Source of the DNA: Bryobacterales bacterium | Lineage (GTDB): Bacteria; Acidobacteriota; Terriglobia; Bryobacterales; Bryobacteraceae | Reading direction: 5' to 3' | DNA length: 44,047 bases | Assembly: GCA_020847045.1 (NCBI GenBank) | Contig: JADLCT010000096.1 | Span: 1-44,047, forward strand | Shown: piece after piece, positions 16,417 through 24,027 of the stretch | Layout of the letters: the number at the start of each line of letters is the position of its first letter | Numbering within the stretch: the first letter of the stretch is position 1 | The notes under the pieces: generated by a model | Told to the model about the DNA's origin: nothing | Seen by the model: the letters and a program-made list of their open reading frames with translations, nothing else | The model's database searches: none | Position numbers and translations under genes: made by a program

Positions 16417-18093
16417 ATGGCAGACCTGCCTCTCCGCATTGTCCCGCTCGGAGGCCTTGGCGAGTTCGGCATGAACTGCATGGCCCTTTGTTATGGCGAG
16501 GACATCATTGTCCTGGACGCCGGCATGATGTTCCCCGAGGACGAACTCCTCGGCGTCGATAGCGTCATCCCCGATTGGAGCTGGCTCGAGGAGCGGCGCG
16601 AGCAGGTGCGCGCGCTGTTTCTCACGCACGGCCACGAGGACCACATCGGCGCCGTTCCGTTTTTCATCTCGGAGTTCCCCTCCGTACCCATCTACGGCAC
16701 GGCGTTCACGCTGGCCCTCAGTGAACGCAAGCTCGACGAGCATGACCTGATGGGCGAGGCCAAGCTGAACGTGGTCGCCTACAACCAGATGGTCGAGGCC
16801 GGGCCCTTCCAAGTGGAGTTCATCCGCGTCACGCACTCCATCGTGCAGGCCGCGGCTCTGGCCATCACCACGCCGGCCGGCGTCGTCATCCACACCGGCG
16901 ATTTCAAGGTGGACCCCACTCCCACCGACAACGAACTCTTCGACCTCCACTCCTTCGCCGAGTACGGCAAACGGGGCGTGCTGCTGCTGATGAGCGACTC
17001 CACCAACGCGGACCGCCCCGGCTACACGCCCAGCGAACGCGCCGTGCGGCCTCGCCTCGAGGAGATCATCTCGCGCGCCGAACACCGCGTCGTGGTCAGC
17101 TCGTTTTCCACCTCGATCCACCGCATGCAGCAGATCATCGACCTCTCATGGGAGTACGGCCGCAAGGTTGGCTTGCTGGGCCGCAGCATGCTGGAGGTGA
17201 CCGAAATCGCGCACAACCTCGGGCTGCTCACCATTCCCGACAACCTGCTGCTGCGCCCGCAGGACATCATGTCGGCCGCGCGCAGCAAAGTCACCGTCCT
17301 GCTCTCGGGCACGCAGGGCGAGCCGATGTCGGCCATGTCGCGCGTGGCCGTCGATAACCACCGCCACTTGTCGGTGGCGGCCGGCGACACCGTCGTGCTC
17401 AGCGCGCGCATGATTCCCGGCAACGAGAAAGCCATCTACCGGATGATCAACCATTACGCGCGCCGCGGCGCCGAACTGGTGTATGGCAACATGACGCCGC
17501 CCGTGCACGTCTCCGGTCACGCCAGCGCCGAGGAGTGCAAGCTGCTGCTGAACCTGCTGCGGCCGAAATATTTCATGCCGATTCACGGCGAGTACCGCCA
17601 GATGTCCATACACGCCTCCCACGCGCAGCACATGCGCATGAACGGCGTCGAAGAGAGCTTCATTCTTGAAACCGGCGAGACGCTGGAGATCAGCAAGAAC
17701 GGCGCGCGGAAGGGCCCCAAGGTGCCCGTGGGCCGCGTCTGCATCGATTCCGGCTCCATCGACGAGTTCGTGGACGACATCGTGATCCGCGACCGCCGCC
17801 ACCTCTCCGAAGACGGGTTCGTACTGCCCATCATCGCCATCAACAAGCACAGCGGCAAAGCTGAGGGCCTGCCCGAGATCGTCTCGCGCGGCTTCATGTC
17901 AAAAATGGAAAACGGCGCCGACCTGATGCAGAACGCGCGCCAGGTGGTGGCCAAAACGCTGGAATCCTCCTCGCCCGAGGAGCGCGGCGACTGGGGCGTC
18001 ATGCAGGAAAAGATCCGCGCCGACCTGAAACGCTACATCTCCAAGCAGACTTCGCGGCGGCCTCTCATCATGCCCGTCATCCTCGAGGTCTAG
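16417..18093 (+). CDS. rnj: Ribonuclease J
   Basis: 558 residues from ATG 16417, the usual length of bacterial RNase J. The metallo-beta-lactamase motif HGHEDH is at residues 71-76, after FLT; GLGEFGMNCM near the start is characteristic of RNase J. VIHTGDFKVDPTP supplies further metal ligands, SGHASAEE and PIHGEYRQM are beta-CASP motifs, and a C-terminal domain is present. RNase J is a 5'-3' exonuclease and endonuclease in RNA turnover and rRNA maturation; gram-negative lineages such as Acidobacteriota often carry it. The same frame is open for about 2.3 kb upstream, antisense to other genes, but similarity begins at MADLPLRIVPLGG. It is divergent from the unknown membrane protein. Confidence 0.97.
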   Translation: MADLPLRIVPLGGLGEFGMNCMALCYGEDIIVLDAGMMFPEDELLGVDSVIPDWSWLEERREQVRALFLTHGHEDHIGAVPFFISEFPSVPIYGTAFTLALSERKLDEHDLMGEAKLNVVAYNQMVEAGPFQVEFIRVTHSIVQAAALAITTPAGVVIHTGDFKVDPTPTDNELFDLHSFAEYGKRGVLLLMSDSTNADRPGYTPSERAVRPRLEEIISRAEHRVVVSSFSTSIHRMQQIIDLSWEYGRKVGLLGRSMLEVTEIAHNLGLLTIPDNLLLRPQDIMSAARSKVTVLLSGTQGEPMSAMSRVAVDNHRHLSVAAGDTVVLSARMIPGNEKAIYRMINHYARRGAELVYGNMTPPVHVSGHASAEECKLLLNLLRPKYFMPIHGEYRQMSIHASHAQHMRMNGVEESFILETGETLEISKNGARKGPKVPVGRVCIDSGSIDEFVDDIVIRDRRHLSEDGFVLPIIAINKHSGKAEGLPEIVSRGFMSKMENGADLMQNARQVVAKTLESSSPEERGDWGVMQEKIRADLKRYISKQTSRRPLIMPVILEV

Positions 18094-19395
18094 GTGCGCG
18101 ACGCCTCCGGATACGAAGGCGCGCCGGAGCGTGAGTTCTCGCCCGCCACCCACGCCGAAGTGTCCGAGGTTCTGGCCGAAGCGTACGCCGCGCGGATTCC
18201 CGTCACCATCGCCGGTTCAGCCACCGGTGTTACCGGCGGTTGCTGCCCGCACGGCGGCTGGCTCATCTCGCTCCGTCACTTGAACCGCCTGGTGATCGAG
18301 CGTGGCCGTGCCGTGGCCGAAGCGGCCGTCACGTTGCGTGATCTGAATGATGCCGCCGTCCGCACCGGCCAGTTCTACGCGCCCGATCCCACCGAGTGGA
18401 CGGCCAGCGTGGGCGGGACCATCGCCACCAACGCCAGCGGGTCGCGCAGTTACCGCTACGGGGCCACGCGGCGCCACATCGTGGCGCTCGATGTGTTGTT
18501 CGCCGATGGCTCGCCCAGGCATTTCCGCCGCGGCGAGGCGATTGATTTCGATGTGCCCGCGCTGCCGCTGCCCCGCACCACCAAGAACACCGCCGGCTAT
18601 CCGCTGCGTCCCGGCATGGATTGGATCGACCTGATTGCCGGCTCGGAAGGCACGCTCGCCGTGGTGCTCCGCGCGGAGTTGCAACTGCTGCCCGCGCCGG
18701 AGCGCCTGGCCGCCGCGGTGCTTTTCTTTGACAACGAGGACGACGTGGCGCACAGCGTCGCCCTTTGCCAGCGGGAGCCCTCGCTGCGCATGTTGGAATA
18801 CCTGGACGCGAACTCGCTGCGTCTGATGGGCGAACGCGCCGGCGCGGCGCTGATCGTCGAATCCGAGTCCCCCGAGTGGCTGGAAGCCGTCAGTCTGCCC
18901 GGCTTGCGCGATGATTCCTGGGTTGCAGCCTCGGCGCAGGATCGTGAGCGCTTCCGGGCCTTCCGCCACGCCCTGCCCGAACGGGTGAACAGCCGCGTGC
19001 AGCGCAACGGCTTCCAGAAACTCGGTTCCGATTTCGCGGTGCCTTTGGAGCACGGCCCCGCGATGACCGCGCTGTATCACGCCGAGTTGAGCCGCCTCTT
19101 TCCAGGGCAGTATGTCCTGTTCGGCCACATCGGCGATGCACACCTCCACGCGAACATACTGCCGGAGACGAAGGAGCAGGAAGCGGCGGGACGTGCACTG
19201 TTGCTCGATCTGGCAAGGCACGCCGTTTCGCTGGGAGGAACCGTCAGCGCGGAACATGGGCTTGGGAAAAGAAAGGCGAATCTGTTGCCGGTGCAGTATG
19301 GCCAGAATGCCATTGAGGCCATGCTCACCGTGAAACGCCGTCTTGACCCACATTTCCTGCTGGGGCGCGGCAACATTTTTGGCGATGCCCGGTAG
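18094..19395 (+). CDS. FAD-linked oxidase, GlcD/D-lactate dehydrogenase-like
   Basis: 433 residues beginning with GTG right after the RNase J stop. The PCMH-type FAD domain is seen as FSPATHAEVSEVLAEA, PVTIAGSATGVTGG and DPTEWTASVGGTIATNASGSRSYRYG (split motif around residues 90-125). The C-terminal cap has FGHIGDAHLHANILPE and SAEHGLGKRK, typical of the FAD-oxidase C domain with the active-site His residues. It probably oxidises a 2-hydroxy acid such as D-lactate or glycolate and reduces quinone or cytochrome. It lacks an Fe-S (CCG) extension, and no glcE/glcF or lldE/F partner is adjacent, so the electron acceptor is not evident. Confidence 0.92.
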   Translation: MRDASGYEGAPEREFSPATHAEVSEVLAEAYAARIPVTIAGSATGVTGGCCPHGGWLISLRHLNRLVIERGRAVAEAAVTLRDLNDAAVRTGQFYAPDPTEWTASVGGTIATNASGSRSYRYGATRRHIVALDVLFADGSPRHFRRGEAIDFDVPALPLPRTTKNTAGYPLRPGMDWIDLIAGSEGTLAVVLRAELQLLPAPERLAAAVLFFDNEDDVAHSVALCQREPSLRMLEYLDANSLRLMGERAGAALIVESESPEWLEAVSLPGLRDDSWVAASAQDRERFRAFRHALPERVNSRVQRNGFQKLGSDFAVPLEHGPAMTALYHAELSRLFPGQYVLFGHIGDAHLHANILPETKEQEAAGRALLLDLARHAVSLGGTVSAEHGLGKRKANLLPVQYGQNAIEAMLTVKRRLDPHFLLGRGNIFGDAR

Positions 19396-19460
19396 GGCTT
19401 TCAGCGGTCCATCCCGTCTTGCTGTGGGCCGAAGGAGGCACGATGTAAACTTCACTTTCG

Positions 19461-19469
19461 TGATATGAT
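19461..19469 (+). promoter_or_regulatory. Extended -10 promoter upstream of small secreted protein
   Basis: TGATATGAT matches an extended -10 (TGn then TATGAT) in the 135-bp gap after the FAD oxidase. No convincing -35 is seen, as is common with extended -10 sites. A start near 19476 would give a leader of about 55 nt containing the strong ribosome binding site AGGGGAGG at 19518-19525. Confidence 0.5.
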
Positions 19470-19530
19470 TCCCAATGGAACTTGAATTCAGGCCGCCGGC
19501 AAAGCTGGTGGCGCGTTAGGGGAGGATTAC

Positions 19531-19830
19531 ATGAAGAAAGTTGCTCTCTTGGCCGCATTCGCGCTTTCGGCGTTTGCCGGTGAATGGACCGGCGCCATCT
19601 CCGAAGCTGGCTGCGGCGCCAAGCATGCGGATGGTTCCGAAAAGTCGATCGCGTGCGTGAAGGGCTGCGTGAAAAAAGGTGCGGCTCCGGTGTTTGTCAC
19701 GGCCGACGGCAAAGTGGTGAAGATCGCCAATCCCGATAAGGTAATGGAGCATCTGGGCCACAAGGTGAAGGTGACCGGCAAGCTCAGCGGCGAAACGCTC
19801 ACCATCGACACCGTGTCGATGGGCCACTAA
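19531..19830 (+). CDS. Small secreted Cys-containing protein
   Basis: 99 residues with a classic signal peptide (MKKVALLAAFALSAFA, cleavage after Ala16). The mature part has three cysteines in the arrangement GCGAKH...IACVKGCVKKG, followed by an all-beta-looking segment (PVFVTADGKVVKIANPDKVMEHLGHKVKVTGKLSGETLTIDTVS). Proteins with this layout recur in Acidobacteriota genomes, and the GHKVKVTGKL ending resembles a small OB-like or barrel fold; the function is unknown. The strong Shine-Dalgarno AGGGGAGG 5 nt before the ATG, its own extended -10 promoter and a strong terminator suggest an independently and highly expressed gene. Confidence 0.88.
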   Translation: MKKVALLAAFALSAFAGEWTGAISEAGCGAKHADGSEKSIACVKGCVKKGAAPVFVTADGKVVKIANPDKVMEHLGHKVKVTGKLSGETLTIDTVSMGH

Positions 19831-19853
19831 GCACCAGCACAGTTTCCACGAAG

Positions 19854-19887
19854 CGCCCGGACGGCCAACCAGACCGCCGGGCGTTTT
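19854..19887 (+). terminator. Rho-independent terminator
   Basis: The left arm CGCCCGGACGG (19854-19864) and right arm CCGCCGGGCG (19874-19883) form a 10-bp GC-only stem with one bulged A and a 9-nt loop, followed by TTTT. It lies 23 bp after the small secreted protein and just before the end of the convergent PLP-enzyme gene. It is the clearest terminator in the window. Confidence 0.85.
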
Positions 19888-19896
19888 CCATTTCCG

Positions 19897-20988
19897 CTAT
19901 TGGAGCTTTCCCCGAGCTTCCACCTTCCACACCTCTTCCACCACTCCCTGGCGCACGCCGTACACCTGCTCGTGCAGGTTCATTACGACGCAGACGTGGT
20001 TCATCAGCACATGCACCTGCTCGCCGACGTCGAACGTGCGGCCGCACCGGCGTATGTCGAGGAAGCCATGCTCCTCCATCAGCTTCGTGAACACGGCTTG
20101 CGGCGCCTCCACGACCTCGCCAAACCCGGCGTCGGCGCCCGTGGCCAGCCGGTCGGATGAGAAGGTCTTCGAGCCGCCGTCCAAAATCACCTGGCCAGGT
20201 TGCGCCGTCGAAACCACGGTGCACAAAACCGTGGCCGCGCACTCATGGCGCGCGCAGGCGCCCAGTTCCAGCGTGTTGCGGTCATTGAAGACGTAGGTGC
20301 CGGGCCGGATTTCGTTCATGCCCGCCACGTGATGAGAGTGGTAGAGCGCGGGAGTCGACCCGCCGCTGACGATCTCCGGACGCAGTCCCACGGCGGAGAG
20401 GCGATCCACCAGCGATTCGACGGAATTCGACAGTGTCTTCACCGCCGCCAATCCGGTTTCGTCCATCATTTTGATGTGTCCCGGATAGGTGGCGACGCCC
20501 TCGTAGCGAAGGTGGGGAAGCCGCGCCACGGCCTTGGCGAAGGCGGCGGCTTCGTCCGGCTGCACGCCCACGCGCTTCAGCCCCAAGTCGACTTCAATCA
20601 GGACGCCAATCTCGCGGCGATGGGCGCGCGCGGCGCCGGAGAGCTGGTGCGCGGCGGCCAGGCTGTCCAACGCAACCGAGATGCGCGTGGAACCCGCCAG
20701 GCCCATCAACCGCTCCAGTTTCCTGTGACCGACCACAGGATAGGCGACCAGGATCTCCTTCGGTGCGGCATGCATCATCACCTCGGCCTCGCCGGTTTTG
20801 GCCACTGCGAGCCCGGCGGCGCCGAGATCGAGCTGGCGGCGGGCAATCACAGGGCTCTTATGAGTTTTCGTGTGCGGGCGCAACCGCAACGAGTGATCGC
20901 GCGCATACTGGGCCACGCGCGCCAGATTGCGCTCCATCACATCGAGGTCAACCAGTACGGCGGGCGTCTCGATTTCGGAAATTTTCAT
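19897..20988 (-). CDS. D-threonine aldolase / D-serine dehydratase-like PLP enzyme
   Basis: 363 residues. The N-terminal alanine-racemase-type barrel begins ISEIETPAVLVDLDVMERN and has RPHTKTHKSP, where Lys41 is the expected PLP lysine. YPGHIKM and VSGGSTPA contact the phosphate. The C-terminal beta domain (D-serine dehydratase-like) ends with QVHVLMNHVCVVMNLHEQV, where the His and Cys match the metal-binding pair of this family. Members cleave D-3-hydroxy amino acids (D-threonine aldolase) or dehydrate D-serine, with a divalent metal. Which reaction applies here is not decided by the sequence. It is cytoplasmic, with no signal peptide. The upstream exported-protein gene ends 5 bp before it. 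Confidence 0.9.
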   Translation of the reverse strand: MKISEIETPAVLVDLDVMERNLARVAQYARDHSLRLRPHTKTHKSPVIARRQLDLGAAGLAVAKTGEAEVMMHAAPKEILVAYPVVGHRKLERLMGLAGSTRISVALDSLAAAHQLSGAARAHRREIGVLIEVDLGLKRVGVQPDEAAAFAKAVARLPHLRYEGVATYPGHIKMMDETGLAAVKTLSNSVESLVDRLSAVGLRPEIVSGGSTPALYHSHHVAGMNEIRPGTYVFNDRNTLELGACARHECAATVLCTVVSTAQPGQVILDGGSKTFSSDRLATGADAGFGEVVEAPQAVFTKLMEEHGFLDIRRCGRTFDVGEQVHVLMNHVCVVMNLHEQVYGVRQGVVEEVWKVEARGKLQ

Positions 20989-20993
20989 GCTCT

Positions 20994-21665
20994 CTATTTT
21001 GGCTCAAGGAAACGGAGGTCGAGCTTGCCCGCCGGACCCCGGTAGTGCAGTTCGAGTTGCTTCACCTTGTGCTTGCCTTCCATGAGGAAGTAGAGCAGTC
21101 CTTCCAGTGGCTCCCTGGTCTCTTTGCTATCGGCGAGAACCTTCTGTTCGAGAGACAGCAGCAACGGGCTCTTGCCCTCGCCGTCCCTGCCTTTTTCAAT
21201 GGTGGCCGTGGCCTCCTCGATGGTGGCCGAGTTGCCGATGTCGCCCGCCTGGCCGGGCAGACGGCCCATGCGTCCGCCGCCGAGACCGCCCCAGGTGGGA
21301 CCACGGTTCTCGCTGGCGACGCCACCGTTGGACACGCCCCGGCTGGAGATGCGCATCGCGCCCGAGCCGGCCAGTTGCGATGGCGAGTACGGCGACGAGC
21401 GCTGGCCGTCCTTGTCCGAGCGCAGGAAAAAATGATCGCGGTCCAGGCGGAGCGCGTCTTCGGCGAGCGGTTGCAGCTTGACGGCCACCACAACGAAACC
21501 CTCGTCCAACGGATAGCCGATCAGTTTCTGAATCGACGCGGGGTCCTGGTAGAGCGTGGCCTCCACGCGCAGCTTCTCGTTGGCCGCGGTGCCCGACGGC
21601 GTGCCGCCCTTCGGCGCGCACCAGACCAGCACGGAGCCCAGCAGCAACGCGGCGAGGAGTCTCAT
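20994..21665 (-). CDS. Hypothetical exported protein
   Basis: 223 residues from ATG 21665. The N-terminus MRLLAALLLGSVLVWCAPKGG is a signal sequence; the Cys at position 16 is preceded by VLVW, a poor lipobox, so lipidation is uncertain. The middle is Gly/Ser-rich (RGVSNGGVASENRGPTWGGLGGGRMGRLPGQ) and probably disordered, flanked by a folded part (FVVVAVKLQPL...LRLDRDHFFLRSD) and a C-terminal part (LLYFLMEGKHKVKQLELHYRGPAGKLDLRFL). The pattern of a beta-rich segment listing a residue-by-residue extracellular fold suggests an extracytoplasmic beta-sandwich, but I do not recognise the family. It is 5 bp upstream of the PLP enzyme gene and divergent from the YheT-like hydrolase. Confidence 0.75.
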   Translation of the reverse strand: MRLLAALLLGSVLVWCAPKGGTPSGTAANEKLRVEATLYQDPASIQKLIGYPLDEGFVVVAVKLQPLAEDALRLDRDHFFLRSDKDGQRSSPYSPSQLAGSGAMRISSRGVSNGGVASENRGPTWGGLGGGRMGRLPGQAGDIGNSATIEEATATIEKGRDGEGKSPLLLSLEQKVLADSKETREPLEGLLYFLMEGKHKVKQLELHYRGPAGKLDLRFLEPK

Positions 21666-21704
21666 GGCCGAATTATAGCGGTTTACCCGCTGGCCGCAAC
21701 CTGG

Positions 21705-22703
21705 ATGGTGGCGGGCCGTCGCGGCTACCATGGAAGTTTGACCGACTCATTCCCGCCGTTCCGCCCGGTGTTCCGAAACCCGCACCTGGCCACGGTTCTG
21801 ACCAGCTTCTGGCCCCGCCGCCTCGACGAGCGGCGTTTCCCTGTGCAGGCCCGCCTGTTCCATACCGAGCCGGACGTGCAGGTGTTGATCCACTCCCAGA
21901 CGCCGCCGCGGCCGCGCTGCGAGGTGGTGCTGGTGCACGGGCTGGAGGGCTCGTCGCTGGCGCCGTACATGCTCAGCATGGCCCAGACGTTGTTGGAAGC
22001 CGGCTTTGCCGTGCATCGCACGAACATCCGCAGTTGCGGCGGCACCGAGTTTCTCTGCTCCACGCTCTACCACGCCGGGCTCACCAAGGACCTGTTCGCC
22101 ATCCTCGCCGACCTCGACCGGCAGCGCCGCACGCCGGTGTTCCTCGCCGGGTTCTCGCTGGGCGCAAACCAGGCGTTGAAGCTCGCCGGCGAGTTGGGAA
22201 GTGATGCCGCGCGGCTGCTGGCCGGCGTCGTGGCGGTTTCCGCGCCCATCGACCTGGCGGCTTGTTGCGGCGCGCTGGCGCGGCCTTCCAACCGGCTCTA
22301 CCAGTGGCGTTTTCTCTCCAGCATGCGGAAGCGGCTGCGCCTCCGGCGCCCGGCGCTTTCCGCACCGCTGCCCTATGATCAGTTGGACCGCGTGCGCACG
22401 GTGTGGGAGTTCGATCACCTGTTCACCGGACCATCGTTCGGGTTCACCGGCGCCGGACATTACTACTCCACGCAATCCTCGATCGCATATCTGGACCGCA
22501 TTCGCGTGCCCACGCTGGTGGTGCAGGCGCAAGACGACCCCATGATTCCCTTCGCCGTATATTCTCATCCGGCTTTTCAAACGAACCCGAACCTGACCCT
22601 CGCCGTTACGCCCCATGGAGGGCACCTGGGCTTTCTGCATCGCGGTTCGCCGCGCATCTGGGTGGATCCGGTGGTGCGGGAATGGATCGAGCGGCGGCTG
22701 TGA
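21705..22703 (+). CDS. YheT-like alpha/beta hydrolase
   Basis: 332 residues from ATG 21705; a TTG at 21738 is an alternative start 33 bp downstream, and neither has a clear ribosome binding site. FRNPHLATVLTSFWPRR is the YheT-family N-terminal signature. VLVHGLEGSS is the oxyanion-hole strand, GFSLGANQ holds the nucleophile Ser151, DDPMIPF holds the acidic residue, and HGGHLGF holds the His. YheT-like enzymes are putative esterases or hydrolases of poorly known substrate. The gene opens a run of six same-strand genes to 29897, with two membrane permeases following after 66 bp, so a role in envelope lipid turnover is conceivable but unproven. Confidence 0.88.
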   Translation: MVAGRRGYHGSLTDSFPPFRPVFRNPHLATVLTSFWPRRLDERRFPVQARLFHTEPDVQVLIHSQTPPRPRCEVVLVHGLEGSSLAPYMLSMAQTLLEAGFAVHRTNIRSCGGTEFLCSTLYHAGLTKDLFAILADLDRQRRTPVFLAGFSLGANQALKLAGELGSDAARLLAGVVAVSAPIDLAACCGALARPSNRLYQWRFLSSMRKRLRLRRPALSAPLPYDQLDRVRTVWEFDHLFTGPSFGFTGAGHYYSTQSSIAYLDRIRVPTLVVQAQDDPMIPFAVYSHPAFQTNPNLTLAVTPHGGHLGFLHRGSPRIWVDPVVREWIERRL

Positions 22704-22721
22704 ACGCGTGCTTACCCCAGG

Positions 22722-22737
22722 CCGTCTTAACAGACGG
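22722..22737. other. Short hairpin without T-tract
   Basis: CCGTCT (22722-22727) and AGACGG (22732-22737) form a perfect 6-bp stem with a TAAC loop in the 66-bp gap between the hydrolase and the first permease. No run of T follows on either strand, so it is not a standard terminator; it may affect mRNA processing or simply be chance. Confidence 0.35.
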
Positions 22738-22769
22738 AACAATCCCGGCGGTGCGCGCGTCTGAGTGGT

Positions 22770-24011
22770 GTGCACACCGGAGCCTCGTTCGGCGAAGCCG
22801 CGCGCGTGGCGCTGGCCTCGCTCGGCGCCAGCAAGCTGAGGAGTTTCCTGACGCTGCTGGGTATTATTCTGGCCACGGCGACGCTGATCGCGGTAATGAG
22901 CATCATCCATGGCATGGACGTCTACATCGCGCAGAACGTCAGCGACATGGGAGCCGATGGCTTCCGCGTGGTCCGCATGGCGTTCATCGGCAACTGGGAT
23001 GCGAAAAAGTTTCTTGAGCTGCAGCGCAAGAATCCGGAGCTGACGCGCGCCGAATATGAGTTCCTGCGCGAAAAGTCACGCCTGACGCGCGGCGCGGGCA
23101 TGATGACCTCGCGGCGGGGCACTGTGGTGTCCGGAGCCGGCAAGCTGGAAGACGTGCAACTGCGCGGGGCCACGTCGAACATCGCGGCGATGACCAACGT
23201 GCAGATTGAGCAGGGGCGCGCCTTCACCGATATGGAAAACGCCCGGCACACGCCGGTCTGCATCATCGGGGCCGATCTGAAGGAGACGTTCTTCCCTCAT
23301 GCCGATCCTGTAGGCAGGCAGGTGAAGATCGACGGCCGCCCGTTCACCGTGGTTGGTGTCGCGCGCAAGCAGGGCAGCGCGTTCGGGCAGTCGCTGGACA
23401 ACTTCGCGATGTTCCCCATCGAGGCCTACTTCCGCACCTACGGCTCGCGCACGGGCATCAGCTACGTTTTGCAGGCGCGCACCACGGGCGAGCTGTACCA
23501 GGCGCAGGAGGAGGTGCAAATGTTGTTGCGGGCCTACCGGCGGCTGCGCCCGGGCGTGGAGGACACGTTCATGATTGTGAGCTCGGATTCGCTCGTGTCG
23601 GCGTGGGGACAGATGACCAGCGCCATCGCGGCCACCGCCATGGCCGTGGTGAGCATCTTCATGGTGGTGGGCGGCGTGGTGATCATGAACATCATGCTGG
23701 CCGTGGTGACCGAGCGCACGCAGGAGATCGGCATCCGCAAATCGGTGGGCGCGCGCCGGCGCGACATTTTATGGCAGTTTCTGGTGGAGTCGGCCACGTT
23801 GTCCGCGGCGGGCGGCGCGATGGGCGTGCTGCTTGCCTTCCTGGTGACGCTGGCGGGCAAACTGTTCACGCCCCTGCCGATGTCGATGCCGTGGTTCAGC
23901 GTGTTTCTCGGCGTGTTTCTGTCGGCGACGGTGGGTCTGTTTTTCGGAATCTATCCGGCCTACCAGGCTTCCAAGCTGGATCCGATCCGCGCCTTGCAGG
24001 TGGAGCGCTGA
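22770..24011 (+). CDS. MacB/FtsX-type ABC permease, first of a tandem pair
   Basis: 413 residues from a GTG start at 22770. The topology is that of type VII (MacB) permeases: helix 1 at about residues 24-48 (FLTLLGIILATATLIAVMSI), a periplasmic MacB-PCD domain to about 270, then three C-terminal helices (MAVVSIFMVVGGVVIMNIML; SAAGGAMGVLLAFLVTLAG; FSVFLGVFLSATVGLFFGIYPAYQASKLDP). The coupling segment ERTQEIGIRKSVGARRRDILWQFL is intact, so it should engage an ATPase, but none is encoded nearby. MacB-type systems use the energy of a cytoplasmic ATPase to work on periplasmic substrates. It lies just upstream of a second, similar permease. Confidence 0.92.
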   Translation: MHTGASFGEAARVALASLGASKLRSFLTLLGIILATATLIAVMSIIHGMDVYIAQNVSDMGADGFRVVRMAFIGNWDAKKFLELQRKNPELTRAEYEFLREKSRLTRGAGMMTSRRGTVVSGAGKLEDVQLRGATSNIAAMTNVQIEQGRAFTDMENARHTPVCIIGADLKETFFPHADPVGRQVKIDGRPFTVVGVARKQGSAFGQSLDNFAMFPIEAYFRTYGSRTGISYVLQARTTGELYQAQEEVQMLLRAYRRLRPGVEDTFMIVSSDSLVSAWGQMTSAIAATAMAVVSIFMVVGGVVIMNIMLAVVTERTQEIGIRKSVGARRRDILWQFLVESATLSAAGGAMGVLLAFLVTLAGKLFTPLPMSMPWFSVFLGVFLSATVGLFFGIYPAYQASKLDPIRALQVER

Positions 24012-24027
24012 ATGTGGAGCGCTGTAT
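24000..24027 (+). repeat. 14-bp tandem duplication at the junction of the two permease genes
   Basis: GTGGAGCGCTGAAT (24000-24013) is followed directly by GTGGAGCGCTGTAT (24014-24027), 13 of 14 identical. The first copy carries the stop of permease 1; the second supplies GGAG as ribosome binding site for ATG 24026 of permease 2. Between them lies a five-codon ORF (ATG 24012 to TGA 24029, MWSAV) overlapping the second start in ATGA. Confidence 0.7.

Noticed and set aside
20200..21704. Upstream in-frame extension of the YheT-like gene and other + strand frames opposite the PLP-enzyme and unknown genes
   Set aside because: The family begins at FRNPHLATVLTSFW; upstream residues have no similarity and overlap well-supported minus-strand genes.
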